Shown: positions 47,201-60,300, numbered from the stretch's first letter. The stretch: DNA of 64,000 bases from Eutrigla gurnardus (GCA_963514095.1 OY741280.1:18198689-18262688); one strand, 5' to 3'. Notes: generated by a model not told the origin, from the sequence alone. A program made the numbers and translations.

Positions 47201-49706
47201 AGCACTTTTGGGTATGGATGGTTGACAGCAAGAAGTACCAACTGTTACAGAATATCTGTTGTTGTTGCTTAGGTGTTTGATCACATGCTTGTTGCCATAG
47301 AAGATGTATCTGGACAAATAGGACACAACTACATGAGGGACAAGTACGTAAAGACGACTCAAATCCATTTATAATAGAGTATAAGTTAAACTGCTCTGAC
47401 TGAAGCTCAAATTCTCCCTTCTCTCACTGTGAAGGTGGAATCACTTCGAGGAGAAGTGGATGTCGAGGATTTTGATGAAGCCGTCGGCGAGGAAGAACCG
47501 CGACTACCTCTTCAACGTCTTCCACCAGCTGAACCTCAAGGATGCTATGAGCTACGTGGATCAGGTGAGCGACAAATGCTGTGCATACGTTTTTCCACGT
47601 ATGTCCAGGTGTGTTTGCAGTCGGTAAAGGAAGTCCTCTGGTCTGGTTGTTGCAGGGTGAACGCAGAGGCTCCCTGGAGTTTGTCCGCAATGAAACCGCG
47701 TTCGTCAACTTCAAGAAGAAGTTCGGCGACGAATTCCCTGAGGTCATGCCTGACATCATGTCAGACGATCATGGTGGGATGCCCTCTGGAAGGTGAGCAA
47801 ACACCTTTTCATCTTTTTCACTCCACAACTACAAGAAAAGTCTTTCATTATTTTAATTTCAAATGAGATTATAAGAACTATTTAGAAGTAGAAAACTAGG
47901 GTTGATCTGCTATTTTGACCTGGTGAACATCAGCAGACATCAGCATTTTTCCTCACACTTGGAAACTCCAATCCTCCACCCTCTTTTCTATGAGCATCCT
48001 ACATGAGTGCTGTGCTTTGAGTGTGACGAAGGCGTTTTATCCTCTGCTGTAGAAGAGAGCCGGTGCCGTCGGTGAGCCTGGAAATGCATGTGCAGCCCAT
48101 GAACGGCATGAGGGAAACCGAGGACGTTAACACTCACCACCTGCTGCAGCAGCATCTGTACAAGGGCAGGAAACAGGTCAGCCTTCACAGTCGCAGAGAG
48201 AGAGATAATACATAAAATAAAAAAGATGGGCCAAAATGAATGCGGCAGAGGCCAAGACATCCTGATTTTTAGTCCTGACTGTGCCTCAATGCCACCTCCT
48301 CCATTTACCATAATACAACATGTTTCAATTGACGCCACCTGCTTCCTATGCGCTCACTTCTTCCAAACCCTACACTCTCAGTTTGTAATGCAAAATAACC
48401 CATTAGTGTTGTTTTCTTCAAACAAAAAGAAACTAGCGCTATGATTGTGCCCAATTTTAAAATGCAGCCTGAGTCTACTTGAACATTCATTTAGCTTCCT
48501 TTTCAAAGTCTTTGGATAAAGGTAAAATTCCCCTTTTTACTTTATTAAATGGTCTGAGCCTTTCTGGGTGAATAACGAGTTACATCTCTTTCCGTTTCTG
48601 TGTCTTGTATCGTGTCCAGCATCGGCACGGATACAGCCGGAGCCACTTCGATGTCAACAAAGATGAAAACGAGGTGCAGGAGATCTTCCAGAGGACTATG
48701 AGGAGTCGTTTAGAGTCCTTTAAGTCTACAAAGATGGGTGTTACTCCACCGAAGACGATTTCCAAGCACACAAAGAAAGACCAGCAGCAAAAGGTGATTT
48801 CTATTAGAGAATCTACCGTATAATGGAGTACGTGGAGTTTTATTTGAGAAGCTGGGTATTAAACTTCAAAACCTCTTCTACCACCTGCAGATGTCAAACG
48901 GAAAACCAACGGACAAGAGTAAAAGCTACTATTCTGGTGATGAAGGTCGGTACCTGTGATGCAGGTTTAACACTTACACGTGCCCGATGTGTTCCAAGTG
49001 CTTAATGAAAATCTCATTTGTTTTCTAGATTTTGAGTTCTCGGAGGTAGACAGCGCCGCTGGCTTTGAGGCGTCGGGCGGTTCATTTCCCAGGAGGGTCA
49101 ACTACAGAGCAGGAGGTAAAATAAACCCACCATCTTGCCCACTTATCTTCAACCAGCTGGTGGCAGAGTGTACTCAGATCCTTTACTTAAGTAATTGTAC
49201 CAATACAAGTCTAGAAATACTCCATTATATATAAAAGCCCTTTATTCAAAATCCTTCAAGGAGCAGTGTTGAATTCAACGCCATCTAGTGGTGAGGTAGC
49301 AGATTGCATCCACCTCAATTGCCCTCCTCTCACCCCTCCCTTTCCAAGCGTGTCCGAGAACTAACACATTTCTTTCCTCCGTCCAGCTGGAATTGAGAAT
49401 CCAGCGTTCTTGCCGGACCTGGACCCCATGGACCCGATGCAGATCCCTCCGTGGCTGGCGGCGTCCGAGCTCGACAGCAGCATGGTGGCCCCTTCGCAGC
49501 GGGCCCAGGTGAGGCTGCCGTGGACGCCCAGCGACCTGCAGCGCCTGGCTCCTCTTCGCGTCAGCACTCGCTCCACCGACTCCTTCGCCCAGATGGACAT
49601 TCCGGCGACGCTGCCGGCGGACAGCGAGCCTCCCATGCCGCCGACGTCGCCGCCGCCGACGTCGCCGCCGCCACCTCCCCCTCACAGAGACGGTAGCCAC
49701 ATGTAG
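38238..49706 (+). CDS. slc9a3: Sodium/hydrogen exchanger 3 (NHE3)
   Basis: NHE3 is an apical Na+/H+ antiporter of gut, kidney and fish ionocytes. With exon 1a it encodes 911 aa from 38238-38640, 43912-44214, 45100-45260, 45979-46057, 46142-46319, 46446-46666, 46767-46969, 47053-47142, 47273-47343, 47435-47564, 47656-47792, 48053-48176, 48620-48793, 48891-48945, 49029-49115 and 49387-49706. The transport domain shows PTVFFFYLLPQIILDAGY, AAVDPVAVIAVFEQVHVNE, FGESLLNDGVTVV and SYGGLRGAVAYGLA. The cytosolic tail has NVFHQLNLKDAMSYVDQGER and RTMRSRLESFKSTKMG, both NHE3-specific and unlike NHE2. It ends in a proline-rich run and GSHM, a class I PDZ-ligand-like tail similar to mammalian THM. The exon at 42402-42651 is an alternative first exon giving 860 aa. 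The donor after DGVTV (gttcgt) is weak but keeps the conserved VTVVL sequence. Confidence 0.94.
38373..38498 (+). repeat. slc9a3: 18-bp coding minisatellite in slc9a3 exon 1a
   Basis: Seven in-frame units of 18 bases encode GHGTDS repeated seven times between the signal peptide and the first membrane segment of NHE3. Units differ at few positions (TCA/TCG, GGG/GGC, ACG/ACA), so the array looks young and may vary between individuals. Confidence 0.95.
38641..42401 (+). other. slc9a3 region between the two first exons
   Basis: This is intronic for the exon 1a transcript and upstream for the exon 1b transcript. It holds a short minisatellite of GAGGACTATATAGAG-like units (about 40146-40215), a teleost ACTTAAGTA-type repeat fragment (about 41045-41165) and short (CA)n runs (about 41998-42010 and 42122-42139). 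Confidence 0.5.
42161..42168 (+). promoter_or_regulatory. slc9a3: TATA box for slc9a3 exon 1b transcript
   Basis: TATAAAAG lies about 240 bases before the exon 1b start codon. A start about 30 bases downstream would give a 5'UTR of about 210 bases. It supports exon 1b having its own promoter. Confidence 0.6.
42402..42651 (+). CDS. slc9a3: Alternative first coding exon (1b) of slc9a3
   Basis: This exon starts MQRWLLGSVLLICLISGVTG, a signal peptide. A short Gly/His/Ser-rich ectodomain with an N-glycosylation sequon (NGSG) follows. It then reads YKWHHVESPYLIVLWILVAG and ends LGKLG with a phase-1 donor (TTAG|gtatgt). Exon 1a ends the same way (WKWHHVTTPYLVALWILVSW, then LCKIG, phase 1). Both therefore splice in frame to exon 2 at 43912 (VIEANHHVTNVIPESALL). 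The two exons are clearly paralogous in the membrane part but unlike in the ectodomain, and 1b lacks the GHGTDS array. Since no second acceptor precedes either exon, they should be mutually exclusive, chosen by promoter. Confidence 0.85.
49150..49230 (+). repeat. Interspersed repeat fragment in slc9a3 last intron
   Basis: GGTGGCAGAGTGTACTCAGA, TCCTTTACTTAAGTA and AATACTCCATTATA match the head of the teleost ACTTAAGTA-type repeat found elsewhere in this window. It lies between exons 15 and 16. Confidence 0.45.
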
Positions 49707-50330
49707 CAGCATGCCACCCCTCCTCCGCCCCCCTTTGACCTAAGACACCTCACCTCAGACATTGCACCATCTACTCTCTAAATATTGACTAGCGAATGTT
49801 TTCCTTTCCGTGGCGTTGCTTAATCTCACTCCCGAGTCTCTACACCAAACATTCACAGTCCCACAACCTTTGTGCCCTTCTTCCCTTCAGCTTCCCTCGG
49901 GTCGCCGAAGCTGTGCGTAAAGCTGCACATTATTTACCAGCACACGTTGAACATTACTGTCTCCTCTGGTTCATAGCAAACCAGTCAAACATCGCAAATT
50001 AGTCCCAAATCTCTCATCTTATCCCTGAATGTGATGCAGAAACCGTTTTAAACAGTGTAGATATTTATGAATTGTGTTTGTTTATGAAGATGGTAAATTC
50101 AATTAGAGTGATGTGAAAATATCTCCAGCTCTATCATCTGATTATAAGTTTGTATATTTTGTTCGTTTGTCTCAGAGCAGCACTTGAGGTTGAATATTTA
50201 ACCATTGTAAAGAACGTCACATGTATTATGATAAAGACAAACTGTATTTATTCACAAATGAATGTTGGTATTGTGTGTGGACATTTAAATCGGTTCAAAT
50301 CTGGTTTTAGAAATTAAAAAGAAGAAAAAA
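49707..50330 (+). other. slc9a3: slc9a3 3'UTR
   Basis: Noncoding sequence follows the slc9a3 stop, with an ATTAAA at 50313-50318 as the best candidate poly(A) signal. It is followed by about 400 bases of AT-rich spacer before the convergent olah gene. Confidence 0.5.
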
Positions 50331-50744
50331 ATAAGTCTTTGTGGAGGGAAATGATTAGTCACTAAACGAATCCACAGCTACTTTATTGATTAATCATTGA
50401 TTCATTCATGCATCAACTGCTTTTCTCTTTTTAAATATTATTATTGTATCTTGAATCTGCAGATGAAACTGAGCGTTAGCTAAATCTGGCACATTTAAAT
50501 GCATCAAACGGATGGTTATTAATGTGTGATGTTTATGCTGGCCATGTGAACTAACTTATTGATCGATTAAAAAAAATAACCTTCAGATGAATCAATAATG
50601 ACAATAATTGTTAAATGCCGACATAATATTAATATATCAACAACCAAGTATTGACACACTGTGTTATACTTCTGAGATATATCCACAATTAATTTCCATC
50701 ACAAAGAAAAAGCGAATCTTTAGGATGTAAGACGATCATATTTA

Positions 50745-52426
50745 TCATAAATAATCCATCTCTGATGTTTCCACTTGCTTTGTGATGTAGTCTAGTATCA
50801 TTTTTTCATTTCCAGACTCCTTCAGGTAAAAATGAGCTCCATCGAGCATCCGGACGGTGAAATCTCCCGATGTGACGCTTTTCCAAGCTGTTGATGAAAT
50901 AGAAATAATCAGAGGCTACAGCCCTGTACAAACATAATATTAATAATAATAATACACTTTATTCTGTAGCACTTTTCATAAAAACATATTTATATATATA
51001 TTTAACACACTTGTATGGATACAAATAAGATTAAATACACAGAATGGTTAACATAATATAAAGTATTATCATGGTTTTTATGGTGAATAAAGCATCGCTG
51101 CAGGACAGGAGATGACTGACCTTGTAAGTCGTGAGGAATGTCCTCTTTTCCATCAAAACATGTGACGGGGCAGGAGAGGAGAGGAATGTCTGGCATGTTG
51201 CATCTGCAGAAAAGTCAGCAAATCCACTCACTGCAAGCATTCATTCGTCATCGCACGTTTTGAATGAACGGCTGATTAGAGTAACAAACCACCTGTAGTT
51301 CTCCACAACGTGCAGGTCGGCCTTCAGGGCGGGAAGGAAGAGCTTCAGGACTTCAGGGTTCGCCAGCAGCTCGGGCGGAGTCCCTCCGATCGAAGTCATC
51401 CACTTGAGGAAATCGTCATCAGATAACTCGCTTCTCTTCGGGGTTTTGAGACGCGTCTCTGACTAGAAGAGAAAAATCATTTAAATCAGGCAAATTTGCA
51501 CTTTCATGAAGCAGGTTTAAGTTGTTTGGTCTCAAAGACAAATTTTCAGGGCATCATAAGGAAGATTATTCTCATTTTCATCCAGAGAAAATGTTGATGT
51601 GCACAACGTGATACTCCATTCCAGTTGATCACAAGCCTCTGCCTTTATGTTTCCTCTATCTGGAATCAGAACCACCTTGTCAGGATGTTAAATATAAACT
51701 GAAATCTGGACATTAAGTTCACTTAATGGAAGGAGTTTGCAGACTCCCTGCCTCCTTGGATACATCTATTGATCCTGGACGAACACAGCAAAATGTAATA
51801 TAACTAAACTCACAAAAGGTGCTGAAGCACCAGACAGGAAGATGTGAAGTGGTTCGAGGTTGTGCTGTCTCTTCAGAGCATCTGCCACGGCGAAAGTGGT
51901 GAAGGCACCAAAACTATAAAAAAAAACAGAGAACAGAAGTTGTAAAGCAGGACAGATATGATGTTACTGATTAAAAAAAAACCCTATTACTATCAAACCT
52001 GTGTCCAAACAGAGCAAACGGCTTCTCTTTCAGCATCGGCAACAACACGCTGATAACCTCGTCCACAATCTGCTTCATGTCCTCAAAGAACGGCTCTTTG
52101 GCTCGACTCTCCCTGCCGGGAAGCTTGACAGCAAACACTGAAAGTGACATAAAAAAAAGGGAAAATAATCATATTATTCATATTGTTTCACAGTACAAGG
52201 ACATGTTTTGAAGTTCCTTTTTCAACTGCTTTTATTAGGCCCAGTCCTACATTAAGATGTGAATACAGAGCAAACATTAGATTAACAGTGTATTACCTTC
52301 TATGGAGCCGTTGAGGACATTCCCCCAGCGTGCATAGTGGATGGACCCTCCACCTGCCCAGGGGAAGCAGATCAGCCTGGCCACAGCATCTGGGCTCTTC
52401 CTGAAACAGTTGATCACCTTCTCCAT
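50745..52426 (-). CDS. olah: S-acyl fatty acid synthase thioesterase, medium chain (OLAH)
   Basis: OLAH is a cytosolic type II thioesterase that releases fatty acids from the acyl carrier domain of fatty acid synthase. Six minus-strand exons encode 254 aa: 52297-52426, 51999-52137, 51814-51913, 51293-51462, 51121-51203 and 50745-50887. The N-terminus MEKVINCFRKSPDAVARLIC leads to FPWAGGGSIHYARWG, the family's oxyanion-region motif. The nucleophile elbow is GHSFGAF (Ser about residue 90). The lid region reads GGTPPELLANPEVLKLFLP. CPVTCFDGKEDIPHD carries the catalytic Asp, and MLDGAHFYLKE the catalytic His. The length fits the family (human about 265 aa). The start is the first ATG of the open exon; any 5'UTR exon further right was not located. 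It is convergent with slc9a3. Confidence 0.93.
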
Positions 52427-53690
52427 GCTGTGTGTGCTCCTACATGTAGGGGTAATTATAAGAACGTTAAGTCACACTCAGGCGTTGCTGGCAGCTTCAT
52501 CAACTTGTCCCAGGAAAACAGTTCCTCATGCTGGAGTGAAACATTTCCTGGTTGTATTCTTCTATGGTTCATCTGTGGGGCAGTTTCTAATAAAAATGTA
52601 TCTATGGACTCTGGGGACATCTACAGTGTGGAGGGTGTATATCCACTATCATTTATTATTTTGACATATTTTACATAGAAAAAATGTCTTATGATACATG
52701 CATGGGTGAGAAATTATTTTAAAAACAACTGCATTATCTGAAATGCAATCAGTTATTTCCAAACATGACGTAGGTGAGGGAAAAAAAGTTTCTCGGAAGT
52801 GACGTTGTTTTCTACAGTTGGTATTTCCTGACGGATTTCCCTCGGTGGCGGAGGAGGGCGCAACTGCCTCGTCAAGATAGACGAAATTAACCAGGGCAAT
52901 ACCGGAAATCCTACAATCGTCCCCGTCAAATTCTCATCTCACTGCTAGAGGGGTGTTATTGGAATGTATTGTAGCAATTAAAATCCCTAAATGAAGTAAT
53001 ATTAACAATATAAGTGTGTAAAAAAATACTTAATTTCAAATAAATAAGTGTTAAAAGTGTTTTTCGAGTCATCAGAAGCAGGCAATCACCCGAAACATTG
53101 AACTAAAGTATAAAAAGTATTATTGTGCAGCTTGGCCCTTTGACATAATTGTACATCTATCTATTATTTATGTTATATTATTTTATTGTTATGATGTAAG
53201 CAGTGCATTTGGTCAACGTGGAGATAATTTTCATGATTTTAGACGCTATGACTTATTTTTGTCTGGTACCCAATCAAGAAATAGAGAGCAGAAATACATA
53301 TATTTGCTGCAGGAAAATTGGATTTCTTATCTTTTACTTTCATTACGGTCTTTAAAAAATATTAAATTAATAACAAAAACCAAGTCTTTGCTTAAACTGA
53401 CCACAGATCTGAAAGTTAATTAAGTAATTTTAATGGTCAACATTTTACAAACTTACGCTTCGTGTTTAAAATCTTAATTATAGATGTCAGAGATGATCCC
53501 ATTGTGTCTATGCCAATTAAGAAGTGGAACAGTCCAGCAAGGCTGCATCAAGTGGAAATAACTAATAATAATTTAGAAACATTATAAAAGTATTTGATTA
53601 CATGTGTTTTCCACCACTGGTTGTCTGTGTGGAAGGAACATTAATAGTTGTAACAGCTGTCACAAGTTGTCAGTAATTGATGCTTTTATT
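52427..53690. other. Spacer between olah and ago3
   Basis: I see no coding exon. A GC-richer island at about 52830-52930 could be the olah promoter or first exon. The remaining sequence is AT-rich. Confidence 0.35.
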
Positions 53691-54367
53691 TTGAAACGGC
53701 ACAGCGGAAGTCTTTGATTTCCTACTCTGGCGAGCTGTACTTTAGCGAGCGAGAGGGCGGTGTAAGTGCATATTTCAGACCGGTTACGCCGATACCGAGG
53801 AGGACGCCGGGGTAGTGGACCTACGGTGACCAGAGCCCTCATATCTGCTTTATAACGGACTGCCACGCTAACCAACCGGGAACGACGGATTCCGCCGCCG
53901 ACCGGCTAAAGGTTCGTACCAGTCTTGCGTGTCGAGTTGCCAGCCAGTTGCTAGTTGTTGTCGGCTAACTGTTTAAGCTAACTACCGCTGTTAGCTTACC
54001 CGTCGCTAACGACTATCTCCGCGTCTCAACTGTTACAAACACGTCCGCCGCCGCGACACTAACGTTTGTTTCCTTCCAGGCACGACGGAGAGAACTTCAC
54101 GGGACGGACGAAGGGACATTTTGTACAACTTTGAGCTGTCAGCTGCGGTGAGGCAGGTTCGGGGGGTGGGGGGGGAGAAAGAAGACTCAAGAGCCGAGGG
54201 GACCCCCGAGCGGCCCGCATCCACATCGGCGACCGGAGCCGGGGAGCAGGGAGCCGCGTAGGCGAGGAGCGGCGTGTCGGCCGGGCGGATCCAGGAGCGG
54301 AGTGTTGACCTGCGCAGGGGGAGAAGTAATCACTCGGTGCCGGGTCATCCGGACAGAGACCTCATGA
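53691..54367 (+). promoter_or_regulatory. ago3: ago3 CpG-rich promoter and 5'UTR
   Basis: This region is GC- and CpG-rich compared with both flanks and lacks a TATA box. It runs into the first coding exon, and a spliced 5'UTR is possible (donor-like AAAG|gttcgt near 53911, acceptor ttccag near 54080). The transcription start is not resolved. Confidence 0.5.
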
Positions 54368-57300
54368 ATGGAAATCGGAACAACAGGTGGGGATCCCCGA
54401 CTAACCGCCATGCTTAATTTGGTGTTCAGGTGCTGCACTTGAGTTATTTGCGGACGGAGCTAGACGCGAGTCGCCCCCCCTCCCGACGATTTGGCTGCAA
54501 GTTTGAATCTGAGTCGTTAACACTGCGGTTAAATCAACTTGCCAGGCTGTCGTGGATACTTGTACAAAAGCAGCTAAACTTAAAAACAAAACGACAAACT
54601 CTGATTCCCCCGTTCAGGCTCAAACATGGAGGTTGAGCGGCGTTTTGGGTCATTTTTTTCCGGTGTGTGTGCGCCCCGAAAACCAGTCTCGCGGGTTCTT
54701 TTGTTGTTGTCTACGTCATTCGTTGCCGGCTGTCAAAGGCAGGTGGCGATCCCGTCAGGTGTGCGTGAAGCCTGAGAGGCTTGCTCACTTCCAGGGAGGT
54801 GTGTGTGGTTGTGTGTGTATTATCCGTAAGAAGGGCAAGCTTTCACACCAGCTGCTGCCATAGTTACCCTACTTATTGAATAATGTTCAGTTAACCACTG
54901 CCTGTGTCAATTACAAATCAATTGAGCATGGCAGGTCATTAGTCAATTTTACTTTTGTTGCCAGGGGGACAGTTTGTGATGCACAGCTTGTATATTATTG
55001 ATGTTGTTTGGGGCCAGTGGTGGACTGAAACAGATGCATCCATTCATTCTCCACCTACGCCACCAATTTTCACCTCACGAGCTGTAAAGAACATTTAGAA
55101 ATGTTAATAGGTGAAAAAACTATATATTAAATTATGATGGTAATGATCTATACAAGAGTAGGTTAAACATTTATTTTAGTAGCATACAAGTTGAAAGCAT
55201 CTAATCAGAAGGCCTCCTGAACGCCTCCCTTTTCAGAGGTGTTCCAGGCACGTCCGGACCCTAGAAAACACTGGAGGGATTATATGTCTCACCTAGCCTG
55301 GGAACGCCTCAGGGTCCCCCAGAAGGAGCTGGAAAGCATTGCTGGGGTAGAGGGACGCCGGGAGTGAACAGGGATGGATATTTTTAGTCTCCTGTATTAG
55401 AAGAAGACATACTTAATTGATCCCTGATAGGAAATTTGGCAATGCCCAGGAGGTTTAGTTCCTTTTGTTGTCGCTTCTTGATCTGCCTTTCTTTAGTTTT
55501 TGCAACAAAGCAAATGTTCAAGGAGTGGACTTCAATTATAAGTCCATTTAGTCAGGCGTATTCGTTGAAACTGACCTGTTTCGAAGTCACACGATGTAAA
55601 TCAGGGTAGACGATACGCTGGAAATAACCAATAGTGCGACGGCGACCGCAGTGACGTCAAAATAATCAACAAATACTGCCTGAAGTAACGTATAGTTCAA
55701 AAAGATATATTGTTTTGGTCACTGGAGGTCCAAGATGAATGAGAGAAATCTGTGTGCACCTGTTTTTCCTCCTCCTGTCAGCATGCCTTTAGTTGCCATG
55801 GAGAAACTGTAGCAAACATAGGTGCTATCGCCATGGGAACGGCACAGGGGAGGAAGCGACATGGGGACATCAGCCAAAAGAGCAGTCTTTCCCTGAACGA
55901 TGCCTCGTTACAGCAGGTTCAGGGTCAGCCCTCGACCCTGACAGGACCTGAAACTGTTTCATATTTTCCCCCCACAGCCGCTCCGTCGTTCTCATTTCAC
56001 GGCCACATTCATTATTAATGCTTTTTTTTTTTTTTTCAGCCGTGCACTTTTTTTTTTCTTTCATTAATAACGAAAGCGCACCTCTTACTATTTTACCAGC
56101 TTGAGCTGTGTGTACAGTCTTTATGTCATGGGAGTCATTGTTTGCACGTCTGCGGATCCTCTGAGTCACATTTATGGAAATTTTGTGGTTCTTCACTGAG
56201 TAATTTCCAGTTTGGCATTTATGAAGATTGGTGTCAGATCGGCGTGGTGTGTCACCCGCCTAATTCTCTTCCCGTCTGGCAAAGGCCACGTCAGTCAGAA
56301 GAAGTCTGTGAGCTGGGCGTTATTCAAAATGTCAAATACCTTTTCTTTTTTATACCGTCATTATCAGATTGATGTGGGAAAGTTTCTTCAGTTTGCCATG
56401 AGGCAATCTTTAACGTCCCAGGCCATCTTCAGCGCCAGCACCGACCGCCTGCTCTTTCCACCTTATGAACCACTTCCTTCCTCGTAGCGTGTGTTTTAAA
56501 GGGGTAGAATACATTCATGATTACTGGAGTTCTTCTTTCAGCGTCTTCAGACTTTGAATATTGACTCACAGATGGTCCTCAATTGACATAAATGCTGAAG
56601 ATAGATGAATTAGACATGGCTGACATGTCGGTGAACAGTTGCATACCTACTGTCAGCAGAAATGGGGCAACATTTGTTTACTTCCTGTCTGTTTACCTCA
56701 TTCACATACTCTGCAACAGGAAAGAAACTGGGACACGGTTGGAATGTTTAGGTTTACAGATGTGAAATTATCTATACTAACTACCCAGATAGATACTGTA
56801 ATATGCAAATGTATTCAAATTATCATGACAAGACATCTGTAATTTATCCAGTAAACCAGAGTGTGATTTTTTTCTATTGTTTTTTTAAACTCATTTATGT
56901 CTGGTATGTGTTGCTGTAGGAGACGTTGGAGCACCCGCTGAAGCCCAAGTCATTTTTGCGTTGCCACGGCGACCTGGCTATGGCACTCTTGGGAAGCCCA
57001 TCAAGCTTTTGGCTAACTGCTTCCAGGTGGAAATACCTAAGATTGACGTCTATCTGTACGAGGTGGACATCAAGCCAGACAAATGTCCTCGCCGGGTCAA
57101 CAGGTAACGAACGGGACAGAGCTGGTCTTCAGTTGGACTGAATGAATGCATGCCAGATAAAACTTCTTAAAAACACAAATGACCTGACCTTTCTAGGGAG
57201 GTGGTTGACTCCATGGTCCAGCATTTCAAGGTGACCATCTTCGGCGACTGCCTGCCGGTTTACGATGGGAAGAGAAGCCTCTACACTGCTAGCCCACTTC

Positions 57301-60300
57301 CTGTCGCCACTGGCGGGGTAAGACTTGAGATTAAAGTTTGAATGCTGGTGTTTTTTGTTGTCTGAAAACAGGCCTAAAAACAGCATAATTAACGATGCTG
57401 TAGGCTGTTTTATCATTGATCAGTAAGCCACTAAAACCCTTGTTTTCCTCTTCAGGTCGACCTGGATGTCACCCTGCCCGGTGACGGTGGGAAGGACCGG
57501 CCATTCAAAGTCACCATTAAGTTCGTGTCGCTGGTCAGCTGGCACATGCTGCACGAAGTGCTGACGGGACGCGGCGTGGCTGAGCCCATGGACCTTGAGA
57601 AACCCATCAGCACCAACCCCGTTCACGCCGTGGACGTCGTCCTTCGACACCTGCCATCCATGAAGTGAGTCTTCTCCCTTGAACACAGGATATGAGACCA
57701 GAGGATTTGTTTTTCCTACATGAACACATTTTTAATAGGAGTATTTAAAACAACCCTAAAGGAACACAAACCCCATACTAAAATACCTCCAATCATGTTG
57801 AAAGCTCTGTTTAGCTAAATATTTGAGAGAATTACTAGTTTCTAACAACTGTTTTGCTCAAATCATGACTATTTCCTCAAATTAATTAGTTGCTATAGTT
57901 TACATTTACACGTTGCAGTTTCCAGCGTGAAGAAAGCAATGAAGTTTGATCTAAATGACTCTGAATTAAGCATGAGAGATTTCTTCTGGTCATGAAACAT
58001 GATCCACCATAGCTGCATCCCGGGGCTACTGTATAGCTCCCCTAATTTATTATGCAGCATTTTAACCACACGTTGTCACATATTGTAACAGGTGCAGTTT
58101 CGTGGAAAGCACCCTACAATTCCACAGAGGGGGGGATATATTTTTAGGATGTTAGCTGGCCAAAGGTGGATTTAAATACACAGACAAATGGGTTAAAAGT
58201 GTCTTTCATGTAATCTAAATTGCCATGACATGAACGAACCTTCAGCACTTGTGTTATGCTGCACCCAGTGAGAATGCAACTCTAATCCCACGTAGAATTG
58301 TTTTCTTGTGCTCTACGAATCCTTTCCTCTTTGTGAACCATTCTGTCCTCTTCAGGTACACGCCTGTCGGACGGTCCTTCTTCTCCTCCCCAGAGGGCTA
58401 CGACCACCCGCTAGGTGGAGGGAGAGAGGTTTGGTTTGGCTTCCATCAGTCGGTGCGGCCAGCCATGTGGAAAATGATGCTTAATATTGATGGTGAGTGA
58501 ACACACAGACCGAAGGAAATAGTAATGGACTTTTTGGCATATATACGTGAGAGTGAATGCACTTTCTTGCTGAGAGTTGGATGAGGAGCTCAGCACCACT
58601 CTCATGTCTGTAAATTTAATATGAGGCTCCAACCAGCAGCTGGTTAGCTTAGCACACAATCTGGAAACGGTTAGCCTGGCTCTGTCCAAAGGAAACAAAA
58701 TACATCTACCAGCACCTCTAAAGCTCAGTCAGTAGCATGCCGTATATCGTCAACAATTAACAGAGACTCCAGGAAGTTAATGTGCCAGATAATCTGGCAC
58801 ATCGCCCAGTGTAGAACTGAAACATCTCATTTTAATTACACACGATTACAGTCTTATGCTTCCACTGGCTCTAGCTTCATATGAGATGATAAAATCAATA
58901 CCGTCGGGCCCCGAAGAGTAATATGTGTGCTTCATGATTCCAGATAAAACCAAACGTTATTGCCAGAGTGATAAACACTGTGATCTTGCTTGTCCAATAT
59001 CTTTTTTTAGTGTCAGCCACAGCTTTTTATAAAGCCCAGCCAGTCATCCAGTTCATGTGTGAGGTCCTGGACATTCACAACATTGATGAGCAGCCCCGCC
59101 CCCTCACCGACTCCCACAGGGTCAAGTTCACCAAAGAGATCAAAGGTACGTCACCGAGGAAGGCGGCGCTTGTTGTCACCGTGCGGCGGTACGAGGTCTT
59201 CACCCGTACGGCTTTGTGTGTTTGTAGCTTTTTGATGTCGTTGTAGACTATTCATTGTTCGTTAGCCTTTATGTTGTGTGTCACCGGCGCAGAGGCGTAA
59301 TGAAAGCTGGGGTCAAGGAGTCAAAGTGGAGGCGTCAGGAGAGACCTCGACACAAAGTCTGTTAAAGACGAGGCGGACGTTCCCATATATTATATTATTT
59401 CTGGTGTTCTGAAGAATTTATCTGAAGGTTCTCAGTCATCCAGGTCATGGTAATCTTTGAAATCGTCGGCTTGCATCAGGTGTTTGAAGACATTCGCCTC
59501 TCATCCGAAAGGCTCCTTCAGTTCTGAAGAATCTTGTGGTTATTTTCCGTTTGAATTCCCTCCACGTGTTTGTAACCAGGCGTGCCTCCGGACATGCCTC
59601 CTCCTAAGTGTCCTATAATGTGATCATGTTGGTTTCCACTGCTCATCTCTGCTTTATCTGTAGGGTGTTGTGTTGATGCTTTGTATGTTGCGTGAAGGAG
59701 TTGCCGATGCTTACTCCATTATCTTCACAGGTCTTAAAGTGGAAGTGACACACTGTGGAACCATGCGTAGGAAGTACAGAGTCTGCAATGTAACACGACG
59801 CCCTGCAAGCCTCCAGACGTACGTTCCTACATCCTACACCCGTAGCTGTTAACTCGCCGTCAAAGCTGCCAATGGCTCGCATTAACGGGGGATTCTTGTT
59901 CCCCTTCAAATCTCACAGATTTCCGTTGCAGCTCGAGAGTGGTCAGACGGTTGAACGTACAGTGGCGCAGTACTTCAGAGAGAAGTACAACCTGCAGCTG
60001 AAGTACCCCCACCTGCCTTGTCTGCAGGTGGGCCAGGAACAGAAACACACCTATCTGCCCCTGGAGGTAAGGACTGATGGTGGCTAAGTAAATCCCCTGA
60101 GATGAGAAGTTACATCATTAAATGGTTGCCTTTGACCTCGGCATGTGCAAAGGTTAGCCTGGTTCCAATCCTCTGAATTGCAGCTCACAATAAACAGTAA
60201 ACTGTAAATGGATTCACAGGGATACAGACTTTTTGCATCAGTTGCACTTGTGCGTCTCATTTCATTCAATAGCATGTCATAACCAATTGCGGTATACCAG

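Noticed and set aside
52337..52678. 113-codon plus-strand frame
   Set aside because: It is antisense to olah exon 1, whose splice sites and family motifs are clear.
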